Shown piece by piece: positions 10,205-17,955 of a stretch of 64,000 nucleotides of DNA. The translations under genes and the position numbers were made by a program. Source of the DNA: Okeania sp. SIO1I7 (GTDB taxonomy: Bacteria; Cyanobacteriota; Cyanobacteriia; Cyanobacteriales; Microcoleaceae); NCBI GenBank assembly GCA_010672585.1, contig JAAHGF010000011.1, positions 1-64,000 on the forward strand. The letters run 5' to 3'. A model generated the notes under the pieces. That model did no database searches, had not been told where the DNA came from, and saw only the letters and a list, made by a program, of their open reading frames with translations. Position 1 is the stretch's first letter. Each line of letters starts with the position of its first letter.

Positions 10205-10265
10205 AATATAGTGCGTATTTGATTTACCATCACTAGGTTTCTATCAGAATTATTTTGAAAATTAG

Positions 10266-10740
10266 GTAAGTCGGAAACCACCGTCTTTTAAGTGGTGGAT
10301 GGAAACGACTTGGGCAGGTTTTAACCCGTAGTCAAAAAAATATGTTATGATTGACTACTAAAGACACATTGACCTCTGAATCATGGTGAAAGCCCGATAT
10401 CTAATGGATGATACACGTTAAATGGTAGTTAACCGAAAAGGTAGCTCGGTGCTTGCCAGCACTCTGTTTCCAGCCGTTAGACAGCACGTTGTACCTCAGA
10501 GCGAGTGAATCAACTAACAACCAAAAAAAAGTAGCCTCAATGGTCGCCAGACCAGAGAGAGTAGTGGCGATTGGCACCGCCTAGTGAGCTGCTGCTGTAT
10601 GCGTACTACGGTACAGTACTGGCAATGTGGCCGTTTGCCTAACGGCATACTTCGTAAACGAGCAATGTGGAAATCGTGGTTTTAACCCGATAGAAAGCTC
10701 CTCTGAAGAATTCACGCGACTTTAGTCCGTGGAGTGTCAA
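10266..10740 (+). ncRNA. Orphan tnpB-less IS605-like element with omegaRNA-like 3' hairpin, in the sigF leader
   Basis: The left end has a hairpin of ACCACC/GGTGGT type (10276-10298) followed by GGATGGAAACGA. A TGTTATGATT phrase near 10342 resembles a -10 box also found in the left end of the complete tnpB element. The interior is rich in stems and lacks an ORF. The right end reads GAATT, then stem CACG/CGTG (10713-10731), then GAGTGTCAA at 10732-10740, the same architecture as the right end of the full tnpB element at 49414-49452. It ends 9 bp before the sigma factor ATG, so sigF must be expressed through or from it. The RNA identity is inferred. Confidence 0.6.
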
Positions 10741-10749
10741 AATATACCT

Positions 10750-11514
10750 ATGTCTACCACTATCACTCAAAAACTAAAAAGTGAAAACCTGGAACTGTTG
10801 CGCCAATATCAACAGTATCCTTCTCATCATCTCCGTAACCAATTAGTTAAACTTAATGTTGGACTTGTAAGAAAGGAAGTTTACCATTGGTTGAATAGGT
10901 GTACTGAAACCTACGATGATTTACTCCAAGTAGGCTGTATTGGATTAATTAGAGCAATTGAGCGATTTGATATATCGAAGGGACGAGCCTTTAGTTCTTT
11001 TGCTAGTCCTTATATCCGGGGTGAAATTCAGCATTATCTCAGAGATAAAAGTCCTTCTGTACGCATTCCCAGAAATTGGCTAGCTATGGATCGGCAGGCC
11101 ACAAAAGTTATACAAGACCTCCGAGTGAAGTTAAAACGGAAACCTACAGATTTAGAGGTGGCCTCTGCATTGGATATTTCTTTGGAGCAGTGGCAGGAAA
11201 TTCAATTAGCTTGTCGTAACCGTGCTCCTCTGAGTTTAGATGCTCCAGTTCAAGATGAAACAAATGGAACCACTTGTTTAGGAGAATTAGTTCCAGATAG
11301 TCAGTATCGTAGTTTTCAATTAGCTCAAGAAGACCAAATTCGTTTACAGCAAGCGCTGGCCAAACTAGAAGAAGGTACTCGTAAGGTTTTGGAGTTTGTT
11401 TTTCTCTGTGACTTGACTCAGAAGGAAACCGCCGAGCGGATGGGTATCAGTGCTGTTACTGTTTCTCGAAGAATCAAGAAAGGGTTAAAGTCTTTGCAAA
11501 AGATCATGCAATAG
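10750..11514 (+). CDS. sigF: Group 3 RNA polymerase sigma factor, SigF-like
   Basis: Alternative sigma factor of the SigB/F/G-like type; in Synechocystis SigF controls motility, pili and surface genes. Region 2 is visible as RNQLVKLNVGLVRKEVYHW...YDDLLQVGCIGLIRAIERFD, with SFASPYIRGEIQHYLRD for region 2.4. Region 3 follows at VRIPRNWL...KRKPTDLEVASAL. Region 4 ends in TQKETAERMGISAVTVSRRIKKGLKSL, an HTH. Length is 254 residues. The chosen ATG at 10750 matches family N termini. An upstream GTG at 10729 lies inside the mobile element end. The nearest GGAG (10731-10734) belongs to that element and is 15 nt from the ATG, so the original ribosome binding site may have been displaced. Confidence 0.85.
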   Translation: MSTTITQKLKSENLELLRQYQQYPSHHLRNQLVKLNVGLVRKEVYHWLNRCTETYDDLLQVGCIGLIRAIERFDISKGRAFSSFASPYIRGEIQHYLRDKSPSVRIPRNWLAMDRQATKVIQDLRVKLKRKPTDLEVASALDISLEQWQEIQLACRNRAPLSLDAPVQDETNGTTCLGELVPDSQYRSFQLAQEDQIRLQQALAKLEEGTRKVLEFVFLCDLTQKETAERMGISAVTVSRRIKKGLKSLQKIMQ

Positions 11515-11601
11515 AAGAAGAAAGAAGTTTTTAGTTATTTAGAAGAAAAGGTTAATTATTAGACATCTCCTATTAAATATTCCTATTCGATCAACTATAA
11601 A

Positions 11602-11630
11602 CCCTGCCCATATCTACAAGATGGGTGGGG
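11602..11630 (+). mobile_element. Left-end hairpin of the lone-tnpB element
   Basis: CCC-TG-CCCAT pairs with ATGGG-T-GGGG around a short loop. It lies about 130 bp before tnpB, the expected place for the subterminal palindrome of an IS200/IS605-family left end. An AACTTACTCA phrase at about 11668 is echoed in inverted form as TGAGTAAGTTT just after the gene (12992-13012). Confidence 0.5.
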
Positions 11631-11757
11631 GTAAATACAGAAAGCAAAAACTTATCTAAAATTCGTCAAACTTACTCACAACTATAGCTATCAAACTAAA
11701 ATGAGTAAATTTGCTCAGTTGTCTATCCATTGAATCGTTATCAGCTACAATGAAGGT

Positions 11758-12993
11758 ATGAAGCTAGTTGAACGTCATGTTATCAGCAAATCACATGATT
11801 TGTGGTCAGAAATTGACCACAAGGCTTTTTTGTCAAAAAATCTGTTTAACTTAGCCAATTACCATTATCGTCAATATTTCTTTTCTGATCGAAAGAAATT
11901 AAATTTTAATGAACTTTATCACAAGGTATCTAAAAGTGACGATTATCAAGCTTTACCAACTAAAGTTAGCAAGCAAATAATCAGAAGATTAGACTCAGCT
12001 TGGAATAGTTACTTTGCAGCCTTAAGAGAGTGGAAAAAACAGCCCAACAAATTTTTAGGAAGACCAAAAATTCCCAAATATAAACATAAAACAAAAGGCC
12101 GAAATATTCTGCCCTATCCTAATGAATCAATTTACAAAAAAACCTTAAAAAAAGGGATTTGTCACTTATCCATGAGTGAAATAAAAATTCCTACTTCACA
12201 GACAGAAATAATAGAGGCAAGAATCATCCCTAAAAGTAGCTGTTATCTTATAGAAATAGTATATGAAAAAGCGGAGTCAACAACAGAAGCTCGACAAGTA
12301 GCAGGAATAGATTTAGGAGTAAATAACTTAATAGCTGTAACTACAAATCAAACAGGGATATTACCTCTTTTGATTAAAGGCAGACCATTAAAAGCAATTA
12401 ACACTTTTTATAACAAACAACGCTCTTATTTACAATCTCAATTAAAAACCAAGCACAATAAAAATAATTCTCATCGGTTAAAAAAACTAACTCACAAACG
12501 AAATTGTCGAGTAGAAAATTATCTCCATACAGCAAGCAAAAGAGTAATAGACTGGTGTGTGAACCATGAAATAGGAATCTTAATCATTGGGCATAATCAG
12601 ACTTGGAAACAAGAGATAAAATTAGGGAAAAAGAACAATCAACAATTTGTAAATATCCCTCATTATAAGTTAATAGAGATGTTAACATATAAAGCCCAAC
12701 TAAGAGGAATAAAAGTAATAATAACAGAAGAATCCTATACATCTCAATCAAGCTGTTTAGATGGGGATGATTTACCAAAGTATGGAGAACAAAAACCTAT
12801 TTTTAGTGGGAAAAGAGTAACAAGAGGGTTGTATAAAACCAGGGAAAATAAATTATTAAATGCCGATGTAAATGGGTCATTGAATATAATTAAAAAAGTA
12901 ATTCCTGATGTCTTGGACCAAGGAATAAAGGGTTTGCCGTTTAACCCTGTGGTGGTCGATCCACTACGAATGACTGAGATTTCAGGCCTTTGA
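11758..12993 (+). CDS. tnpB: RNA-guided nuclease TnpB (IS200/IS605 family), variant catalytic site
   Basis: OrfB-type protein of a lone-tnpB (IS1341-like) element, 411 residues. RuvC-I is GIDLGVNN with D185, and RuvC-III is LLNADVNGSLN with D370. The usual RuvC-II VxxEDL is replaced by ILIIGHNQTWKQ; E324/E325 in TEESYTS may supply the acidic residue, as in TnpBs described with rearranged active sites. The zinc ribbon is also degenerate: the usual SxxCSFLDGD cysteine pair reads SQSSCLDGDD. No tnpA is near, so mobility would need help in trans. The omegaRNA is expected to overlap the 3' end of the gene and its downstream flank. Confidence 0.88.
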   Translation: MKLVERHVISKSHDLWSEIDHKAFLSKNLFNLANYHYRQYFFSDRKKLNFNELYHKVSKSDDYQALPTKVSKQIIRRLDSAWNSYFAALREWKKQPNKFLGRPKIPKYKHKTKGRNILPYPNESIYKKTLKKGICHLSMSEIKIPTSQTEIIEARIIPKSSCYLIEIVYEKAESTTEARQVAGIDLGVNNLIAVTTNQTGILPLLIKGRPLKAINTFYNKQRSYLQSQLKTKHNKNNSHRLKKLTHKRNCRVENYLHTASKRVIDWCVNHEIGILIIGHNQTWKQEIKLGKKNNQQFVNIPHYKLIEMLTYKAQLRGIKVIITEESYTSQSSCLDGDDLPKYGEQKPIFSGKRVTRGLYKTRENKLLNADVNGSLNIIKKVIPDVLDQGIKGLPFNPVVVDPLRMTEISGL

Positions 12994-13629
<636 letters not shown>

Positions 13630-13800
13630 TTAAATTTTGCCTTTCATCCAGTTTTTAAACAAATTCTCCTTAACCATAGTCTGTCGCAACACTTCAACTA
13701 AATATTCTTGAGCTTCTTCCCGACTTAAGCCTTTCACTTGCTCCCGTAGAACTTGTAATTTGAACTGTTGCTCCATAGTTAAGCTATTAGACATTTCCAT
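13630..13800 (-). CDS. nblA: Phycobilisome degradation adaptor NblA
   Basis: A 56-residue protein with the NblA signature: LTMEQQFKLQVLREQVKGLS, then REEAQEYLVEVLRQTMVKEN, then LFKNWMKG. NblA is a small helical dimer that docks on phycobiliproteins and brings the ClpC protease, driving phycobilisome breakdown under nitrogen or sulfur starvation. The start at 13800 has AAGGAG seven nucleotides upstream (13808-13813, minus strand); ATG 13794 is an alternative. It sits between mobile DNA and the phycobilisome genes cpcS and cpcG. The gene is easily missed because of its length. A TGACATAC-containing region upstream may hold the promoter. Confidence 0.93.
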   Translation of the reverse strand: MEMSNSLTMEQQFKLQVLREQVKGLSREEAQEYLVEVLRQTMVKENLFKNWMKGKI

Positions 13801-14040
13801 AGTTTACTCCTTACTTATCTAGATAATAGATATTGGCCAATATACTAAGGCCACAGTTAAGTTGATGTATTTACTCTTATGTAAATTATCGTAACATTTA
13901 CTTGACATACTGTCCATGATGTACATTTTAAAACTAATTTATTCGACAAAAGTTAACATTAAATTAATAAAAGCCAGAAGTATTATGATGATTAGGCTAG
14001 AACTAATATCCTATAAAATTCTAAAGATGGAGAAGGCCAA

Positions 14041-14631
14041 ATGGATGCAATGGAATTTTTTCAAAAGAGTGCTGGTAAATGGCAATCGCAACGAACAACC
14101 CATCACCTAGCCTTCAGGCAAGCAGAAATGGGCAGTTCAGATATTCAAGTAATCAGCTTGGGTCCTGAAGATCCGAAAGTAGTAGAAATCTGTAAAATGC
14201 ACGAAATTGACCCAAGTTTGGCTGCAGGAGGCGCTTTTGTGACTTGGGATGGTTCCATGGCCTGGGATAAAGATGATGAAAATCACAAAGGGTCAACTGT
14301 ATTTGCGATTGTTCCAGATCCAGAAGATCCTAGAAAAGGCAGAATGTTGCGAGAACGAGGTTATGCAGAAATTGTGCCAGTTGTGGGACGCTTTGAGATG
14401 GATGATGAAGATGGACTAAATTTGATTACGGAATATGAAACTATGAGTTCTATTGAAAGGTTCTGGTTTGCTAACCCTAATCTCAGGATGCGGACTAGCG
14501 CAGTCAAGCGATTTGGTGGATTTAATACTTCTACTTTTTGTACAGAAGTTCGAGTAGAAGAAAGCAACTCAGATTCTGAAGTAGAAACATCACAGAATAC
14601 TACACAGTTTTATTCTGCTTTTGGTTGGTAG
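14041..14631 (+). CDS. cpcS: Phycobiliprotein lyase, CpcS/CpeS family
   Basis: Ten-stranded beta-barrel lyase that attaches phycocyanobilin or phycoerythrobilin to the conserved Cys-84 position of phycobiliprotein subunits. The start MDAMEFFQKSAGKWQSQRTTHHLAFRQ is diagnostic of the family, as is the later ERFWFANPNLRMRTSAVKRFGG and the CTEVRV strand. Its 196 residues are full length. The exact subgroup (CpcS-I, CpcS-III or CpeS) cannot be set by eye. GAGAAGG upstream serves as ribosome binding site. It lies about 600 bp before cpcG on the same strand, with an orphan element between, so co-transcription is uncertain. Confidence 0.9.
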   Translation: MDAMEFFQKSAGKWQSQRTTHHLAFRQAEMGSSDIQVISLGPEDPKVVEICKMHEIDPSLAAGGAFVTWDGSMAWDKDDENHKGSTVFAIVPDPEDPRKGRMLRERGYAEIVPVVGRFEMDDEDGLNLITEYETMSSIERFWFANPNLRMRTSAVKRFGGFNTSTFCTEVRVEESNSDSEVETSQNTTQFYSAFGW

Positions 14632-14699
14632 ATATAGCGCTACTTGCAAAACAAAAGTCAAAATTAAAAAGTCAAAAGTCATAAGTAATCCTTGACTAA

Positions 14700-14770
14700 T
14701 TTTGAGCTGTTTGGTGCGCTACCAGATGCGACTGTCGTCGTCGCGGGGTCGCATCCGCATTTATAAATGT
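14700..14770. repeat. Palindromic repeat, GGTGCGCTACCAG family
   Basis: A GGTGCGCTACCAG phrase is followed by a GATGCGAC...GTCGCATC inverted repeat. A related copy in the opposite direction lies at 4810-4865, inside a MITE-3 copy (GCGACAGACAAACCTGGTAGCGCACC region). Confidence 0.5.
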
Positions 14771-14929
14771 CCGCGCCCTATTTGCGTAGTGCTATAGATA
14801 AAATTATGCCCAAAGTAAGTAAATATCTATCAAAATGTTACAGATTGTTGCGTAAGTTAATAAAAGTGAGACTTGGATTGCCTCAATCCCTTAATCTAAA
14901 GGTTGGCTATCAAAAATGGGGCGAGAGGA

Positions 14930-15164
14930 CTCCCGGTATAATCTCCGATTTACTGGGAGATGAATCGCGACCAAACAAACAATAAGCACTCTATCATCGA
15001 GGTGTCACTGCGGCCCTTGCAGATCGTAGAATAACTTGACTGTGTAGGCGTACTGTCAGGGGCTGGCAACAGTCTAGATAAGTGCCATTCAAGCAGTAAA
15101 CCTAAATCGTGAGGTTTGGGAATGTCCCGTTATCATCGCGAGATTTAACGGGAGAGGATGTCAA
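14930..15164 (+). ncRNA. Orphan tnpB-less element with omegaRNA-like 3' end, upstream of cpcG
   Basis: A possible left-end hairpin (CTCCC/GGGAG, about 14928-14962) is followed by a GC-rich, ORF-free stretch. The 3' part reads CCTAAA-TCGTGA-GGTTTGG, then GAATG, stem CCCGTTA/TAACGGG (15126-15152), then GAGAGGATGTCAA ending at 15164. The full tnpB element ends CCCTAACAGTGATGTTAGGG, GAAT, CCCG stem, GGAGGATGTCAA, so both hairpins are conserved in shape with different bases. It ends about 88 bp upstream of the cpcG start. The left boundary is approximate. Confidence 0.55.
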
Positions 15165-15251
15165 TGATGCAATTTTTTGAATCGCACCAAGGTTTAGTGT
15201 GCTCTGGCCACACTTGATAAATCAAATTTAATAATTTAAGGAGATTCTCAC

Positions 15252-16007
15252 GTGGTGATTCCATTATTAGAATACCAACCTATTACTCAAAATTCACGAG
15301 TTGCGGGTTATGAAGTCCCTGGTGATGACCAACCAATGATTTATTCAGCCGAATCTTTGCCCTCTGAGTCAGGGTGGGATGAGTTAATTTGGGCAGCTTA
15401 TCGCCAAATTTATAGCGAACATCAGATTCTGAAGAGCGATCGCCAAATCTTCCTAGAATCTCAACTCAAAAATGGTCAAATTACAGTTAGAGATTTCATT
15501 CGTGGTTTGGTAATTTCCGATCCATTCCGTCGTAACAACTACGAGACAAATAGCAACTATCGCTTTGTTGAGTTATGTGTTCAACGGATTTTAGGTCGCG
15601 ATGTTTACAGCGAAAGGGAAAAGATTGCTTGGTCTATCGTTGTCGCAACCAAGGGTATCGAGGGTTTCATTGATGAGTTGCTTAATAGCGACGAATACCT
15701 AGACAACTTTGGCTTTGATACTGTACCTTACCAGCGTCGTCGGGTTATACCCCAAAGAGATGGAGGAGAAACTCCTTTTAACCTAAAGACACCTCGTTAT
15801 GGTTTCTACTATCGGACTATTCTTGGCTTCCCTCAAATAGTTTACCAAAATCAATTACGTCGCTTTACTCCCCAAGAAAAGCAACCTCAAGCAGGCGATC
15901 CTTCTCTTTATTTAAGTTTAGCACAGGGTCTTAATGTTCAAGGTACATCAGCACGAGTTAATTTAGGTAATATCAATCTGGGTATGGTACCTTATCGTCA
16001 GGTATAA
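15252..16007 (+). CDS. cpcG: Phycobilisome rod-core linker CpcG
   Basis: Linker that joins phycocyanin rods to the allophycocyanin core. The N terminus [22 protein letters not shown] is the CpcG hallmark. The PBS-linker domain covers about residues 20-165 ([55 protein letters not shown], and [20 protein letters not shown]). The C-terminal part from about 190 binds the core. Length is 251 residues. It starts at GTG 15252 after a strong AAGGAG; the adjacent in-frame GTG at 15255 would shorten it by one residue. It is separate from a cpcBA operon. Confidence 0.93.
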   Translation: MVIPLLEYQPITQNSRVAGYEVPGDDQPMIYSAESLPSESGWDELIWAAYRQIYSEHQILKSDRQIFLESQLKNGQITVRDFIRGLVISDPFRRNNYETNSNYRFVELCVQRILGRDVYSEREKIAWSIVVATKGIEGFIDELLNSDEYLDNFGFDTVPYQRRRVIPQRDGGETPFNLKTPRYGFYYRTILGFPQIVYQNQLRRFTPQEKQPQAGDPSLYLSLAQGLNVQGTSARVNLGNINLGMVPYRQV

Positions 16008-16704
16008 CTTAGATTCTTACTTTAGTACCTCTGTTGAGTGGGATTAATTTTTGTAGGGGTAGAATATTCGTGCAGAGTATTTGGTTAACTTGCCAAAACT
16101 AGGAACATGAGTATTCTATCCCTACAAATTTTGGCGTTGGTGAAGCGCGGGTATGATACTAATCATAATTACTTAGGAGTCAACCCACCCCTCGCCCCTC
16201 CCCCTCCCAACCCACCCCTCGCCCCTCCCCCTCCCAGGAGGGGAGGGGAAGTCATATCATGTCCGTTTATATCGTTTGTGTAAACCCAAGGGTGAATATC
16301 TACAGGAAATAATGATTTTTTTCTTGCGAGGGTAGCCTTCCTCCCTCTTCCTTCTTCCCTCTTCCTTCTTCCTTACCTTTGCTATACAAGACCGATGCTA
16401 CCGGACATAATATCAGGAGGGAAGAAAGGAAGAAGAAACCCCGAGTATAAGGAGAAAGTTTTTTAGTCGCGTAAGCGGAACGAAGTTCTATCGCGCTCTT
16501 ATCTGCACAGATATCATACTTCAAATCACCAACGCCCAAATTTTTAGTTACTGAAAAAAGCAATGCTCAGTAGACATCTGGTGATAATAAAAAATAAAAT
16601 CAATTATTGCACTCTTATTTATCAATTCTTTCCCTCCTGGGAGGGGCTAGGGGTGGGTTCCCTACTCCCTACTCCCTACTCCCTCTTTTGGAGGAGATGT
16701 CTAG
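16008..16704. other. Spacer with an 80-nt inverted repeat and C-rich repeats
   Basis: An inverted repeat at 16052-16126 (TGTAGGGGTAGAATA / TATTCTATCCCTACA) could form a long hairpin downstream of cpcG and may act as terminator. It is followed by direct repeats of CCCACCCCTCGCCCCTCCCCC (16186-16240), a heptamer tract and TCCCTAC repeats. No gene was found. Confidence 0.5.
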
Positions 16705-17520
16705 TTAAAAGAAAGTAATTTGAACTTTATCTCCATACCTCAAATTAAGCTGAGATTGAGCGCTACTAGCATTAGCTGCGATTTCGACAAAATTGTGAGA
16801 ACCAACAATTGCAATTAGTTCCCCTGGTTGACAGTCACTATAAGTATTGCCACTGACTATAGTTTTGTAAGATGAAAGATTGTCATTTTTTTGAATCACA
16901 ACTGACCAGGTTTTCCCCTCAATATAACTGCTGGGAATATTAGTAATTATATTGCCAAAATAGTCAATATATTGAACTGAACCTTCAATACCTGACTCTG
17001 TAAGAGTAATTTTATTTAAGGGTAATTTTACTAAACTTTCTGGGTTAATTTTTTCTCCCAAATTTTCTAATGAAACCCCGCTAGCAATATGAGCGCCAAC
17101 AGGAGCAAATATGTCTCGACCGTGGAAGGTTGTACTAGGTGAATTTGTGCGCCAATAGTCAGAATTAGTCAATTCCACAACTTTTATTTCTTGTGTCTCT
17201 AGGTTTTCCAGCACACCACTAAAAATACCGTTATCGGGTCCGACGAAAAAACCTGTTGATAATTGAATGGCGATCGCTCTTCTGAGACTTCCTACTCCTG
17301 GATCTACAACAGCTACATGAACCGTTCCTGGGGGAAAATAGGGATAAGCATTTTTTAAACAAAATCTTGCTGCAAATAAATTTTGAGCAGGAATTTCATG
17401 GGTGAGGTCTATTATGGTTAGTGTCGGATTAATTTGATAAATTACACCTTTCATCACACCGACATAAACATCCTTTAATCCAAAATCAGTTAGGAGTGTA
17501 ACTATTTTTCTATCAGACAT
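16705..17520 (-). CDS. S-adenosyl-L-methionine hydroxide adenosyltransferase family protein
   Basis: Member of the DUF62/SAM hydroxide adenosyltransferase family, which splits SAM into adenosine and methionine using water. Family signatures are clear: VTLLTDFGLKDVYVGVMKGV at the N terminus, IIDLTHEIPAQN, VHVAVVDPGVG, VGPDNGIFSGV, FHGRDIFAPVGAHIASG, and a C-terminal half with QYIDYFGNIITNI. Length is 271 residues, typical. The physiological role is unsettled, possibly SAM homeostasis. It has no operon partner and is flanked by repeats, including CAGGCAA triplicates just upstream. Confidence 0.9.
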   Translation of the reverse strand: MSDRKIVTLLTDFGLKDVYVGVMKGVIYQINPTLTIIDLTHEIPAQNLFAARFCLKNAYPYFPPGTVHVAVVDPGVGSLRRAIAIQLSTGFFVGPDNGIFSGVLENLETQEIKVVELTNSDYWRTNSPSTTFHGRDIFAPVGAHIASGVSLENLGEKINPESLVKLPLNKITLTESGIEGSVQYIDYFGNIITNIPSSYIEGKTWSVVIQKNDNLSSYKTIVSGNTYSDCQPGELIAIVGSHNFVEIAANASSAQSQLNLRYGDKVQITFF

Positions 17521-17955
17521 TATTATTTTTGATATTTATAGCAGGCAACAGGCAACAGGCAACAGGCAATAGTAGGAAAAATTTCCCTGTCTTAGAGTTC
17601 ATCATCATTCTATCAAAAATGTTGAAAGAGATCGAGCCGTTATAATCGCAAAATGTTTGTAGTGCGGGCATCTTGCCCGCGACTGGTGTACCTTACTAAT
17701 ATGAAATATGCTGTAATTTTACGATAATAAAGTTTTTAGGTGGTAGGTCGTAGGTGTAAATTCAAGTGAGAACACTGGAAAACTATCGCAAATTTGGGAT
17801 ATTCCTTCCAAATTGCTTCATAACTCAAGAAATTCAGAAATAGAATAGGGGAAAAAAGTTGAAACTTGCTCCCCTACTCCCCCACTCCCCTACTCCCCTA
17901 CTCCCCTACTCCCCTACTCCCCCACTCCCCCACTCCCTCACTCCCCACTCCCCAT
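17521..17955. repeat. Spacer with CAGGCAA, GTGCGGGCATCTTGCCCGC and CTCCCC tandem repeats
   Basis: Contains AACAGGC units, a palindrome GCGGGCATCTTGCCCGC (17664-17682) that recurs at 36190, and a C-rich run of CTCCCCTA/CTCCCCCA units at 17870-17955 ending at the kinase stop codon. The complementary strand has G-runs able to form quadruplexes. No gene. Confidence 0.6.

Noticed and set aside
10266-10740. Group II intron
   Set aside because: No domain V signature, no reverse transcriptase and ends that match IS200/IS605-like palindromes instead.
14767-14985. 72-codon ORF between cpcS and cpcG
   Set aside because: It spans the junction of a palindromic repeat and the left end of the orphan element; basic composition follows from repeat sequence.
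16300-16563. 87-codon minus-strand ORF
   Set aside because: It translates heptamer pyrimidine repeats and has no ribosome binding site.
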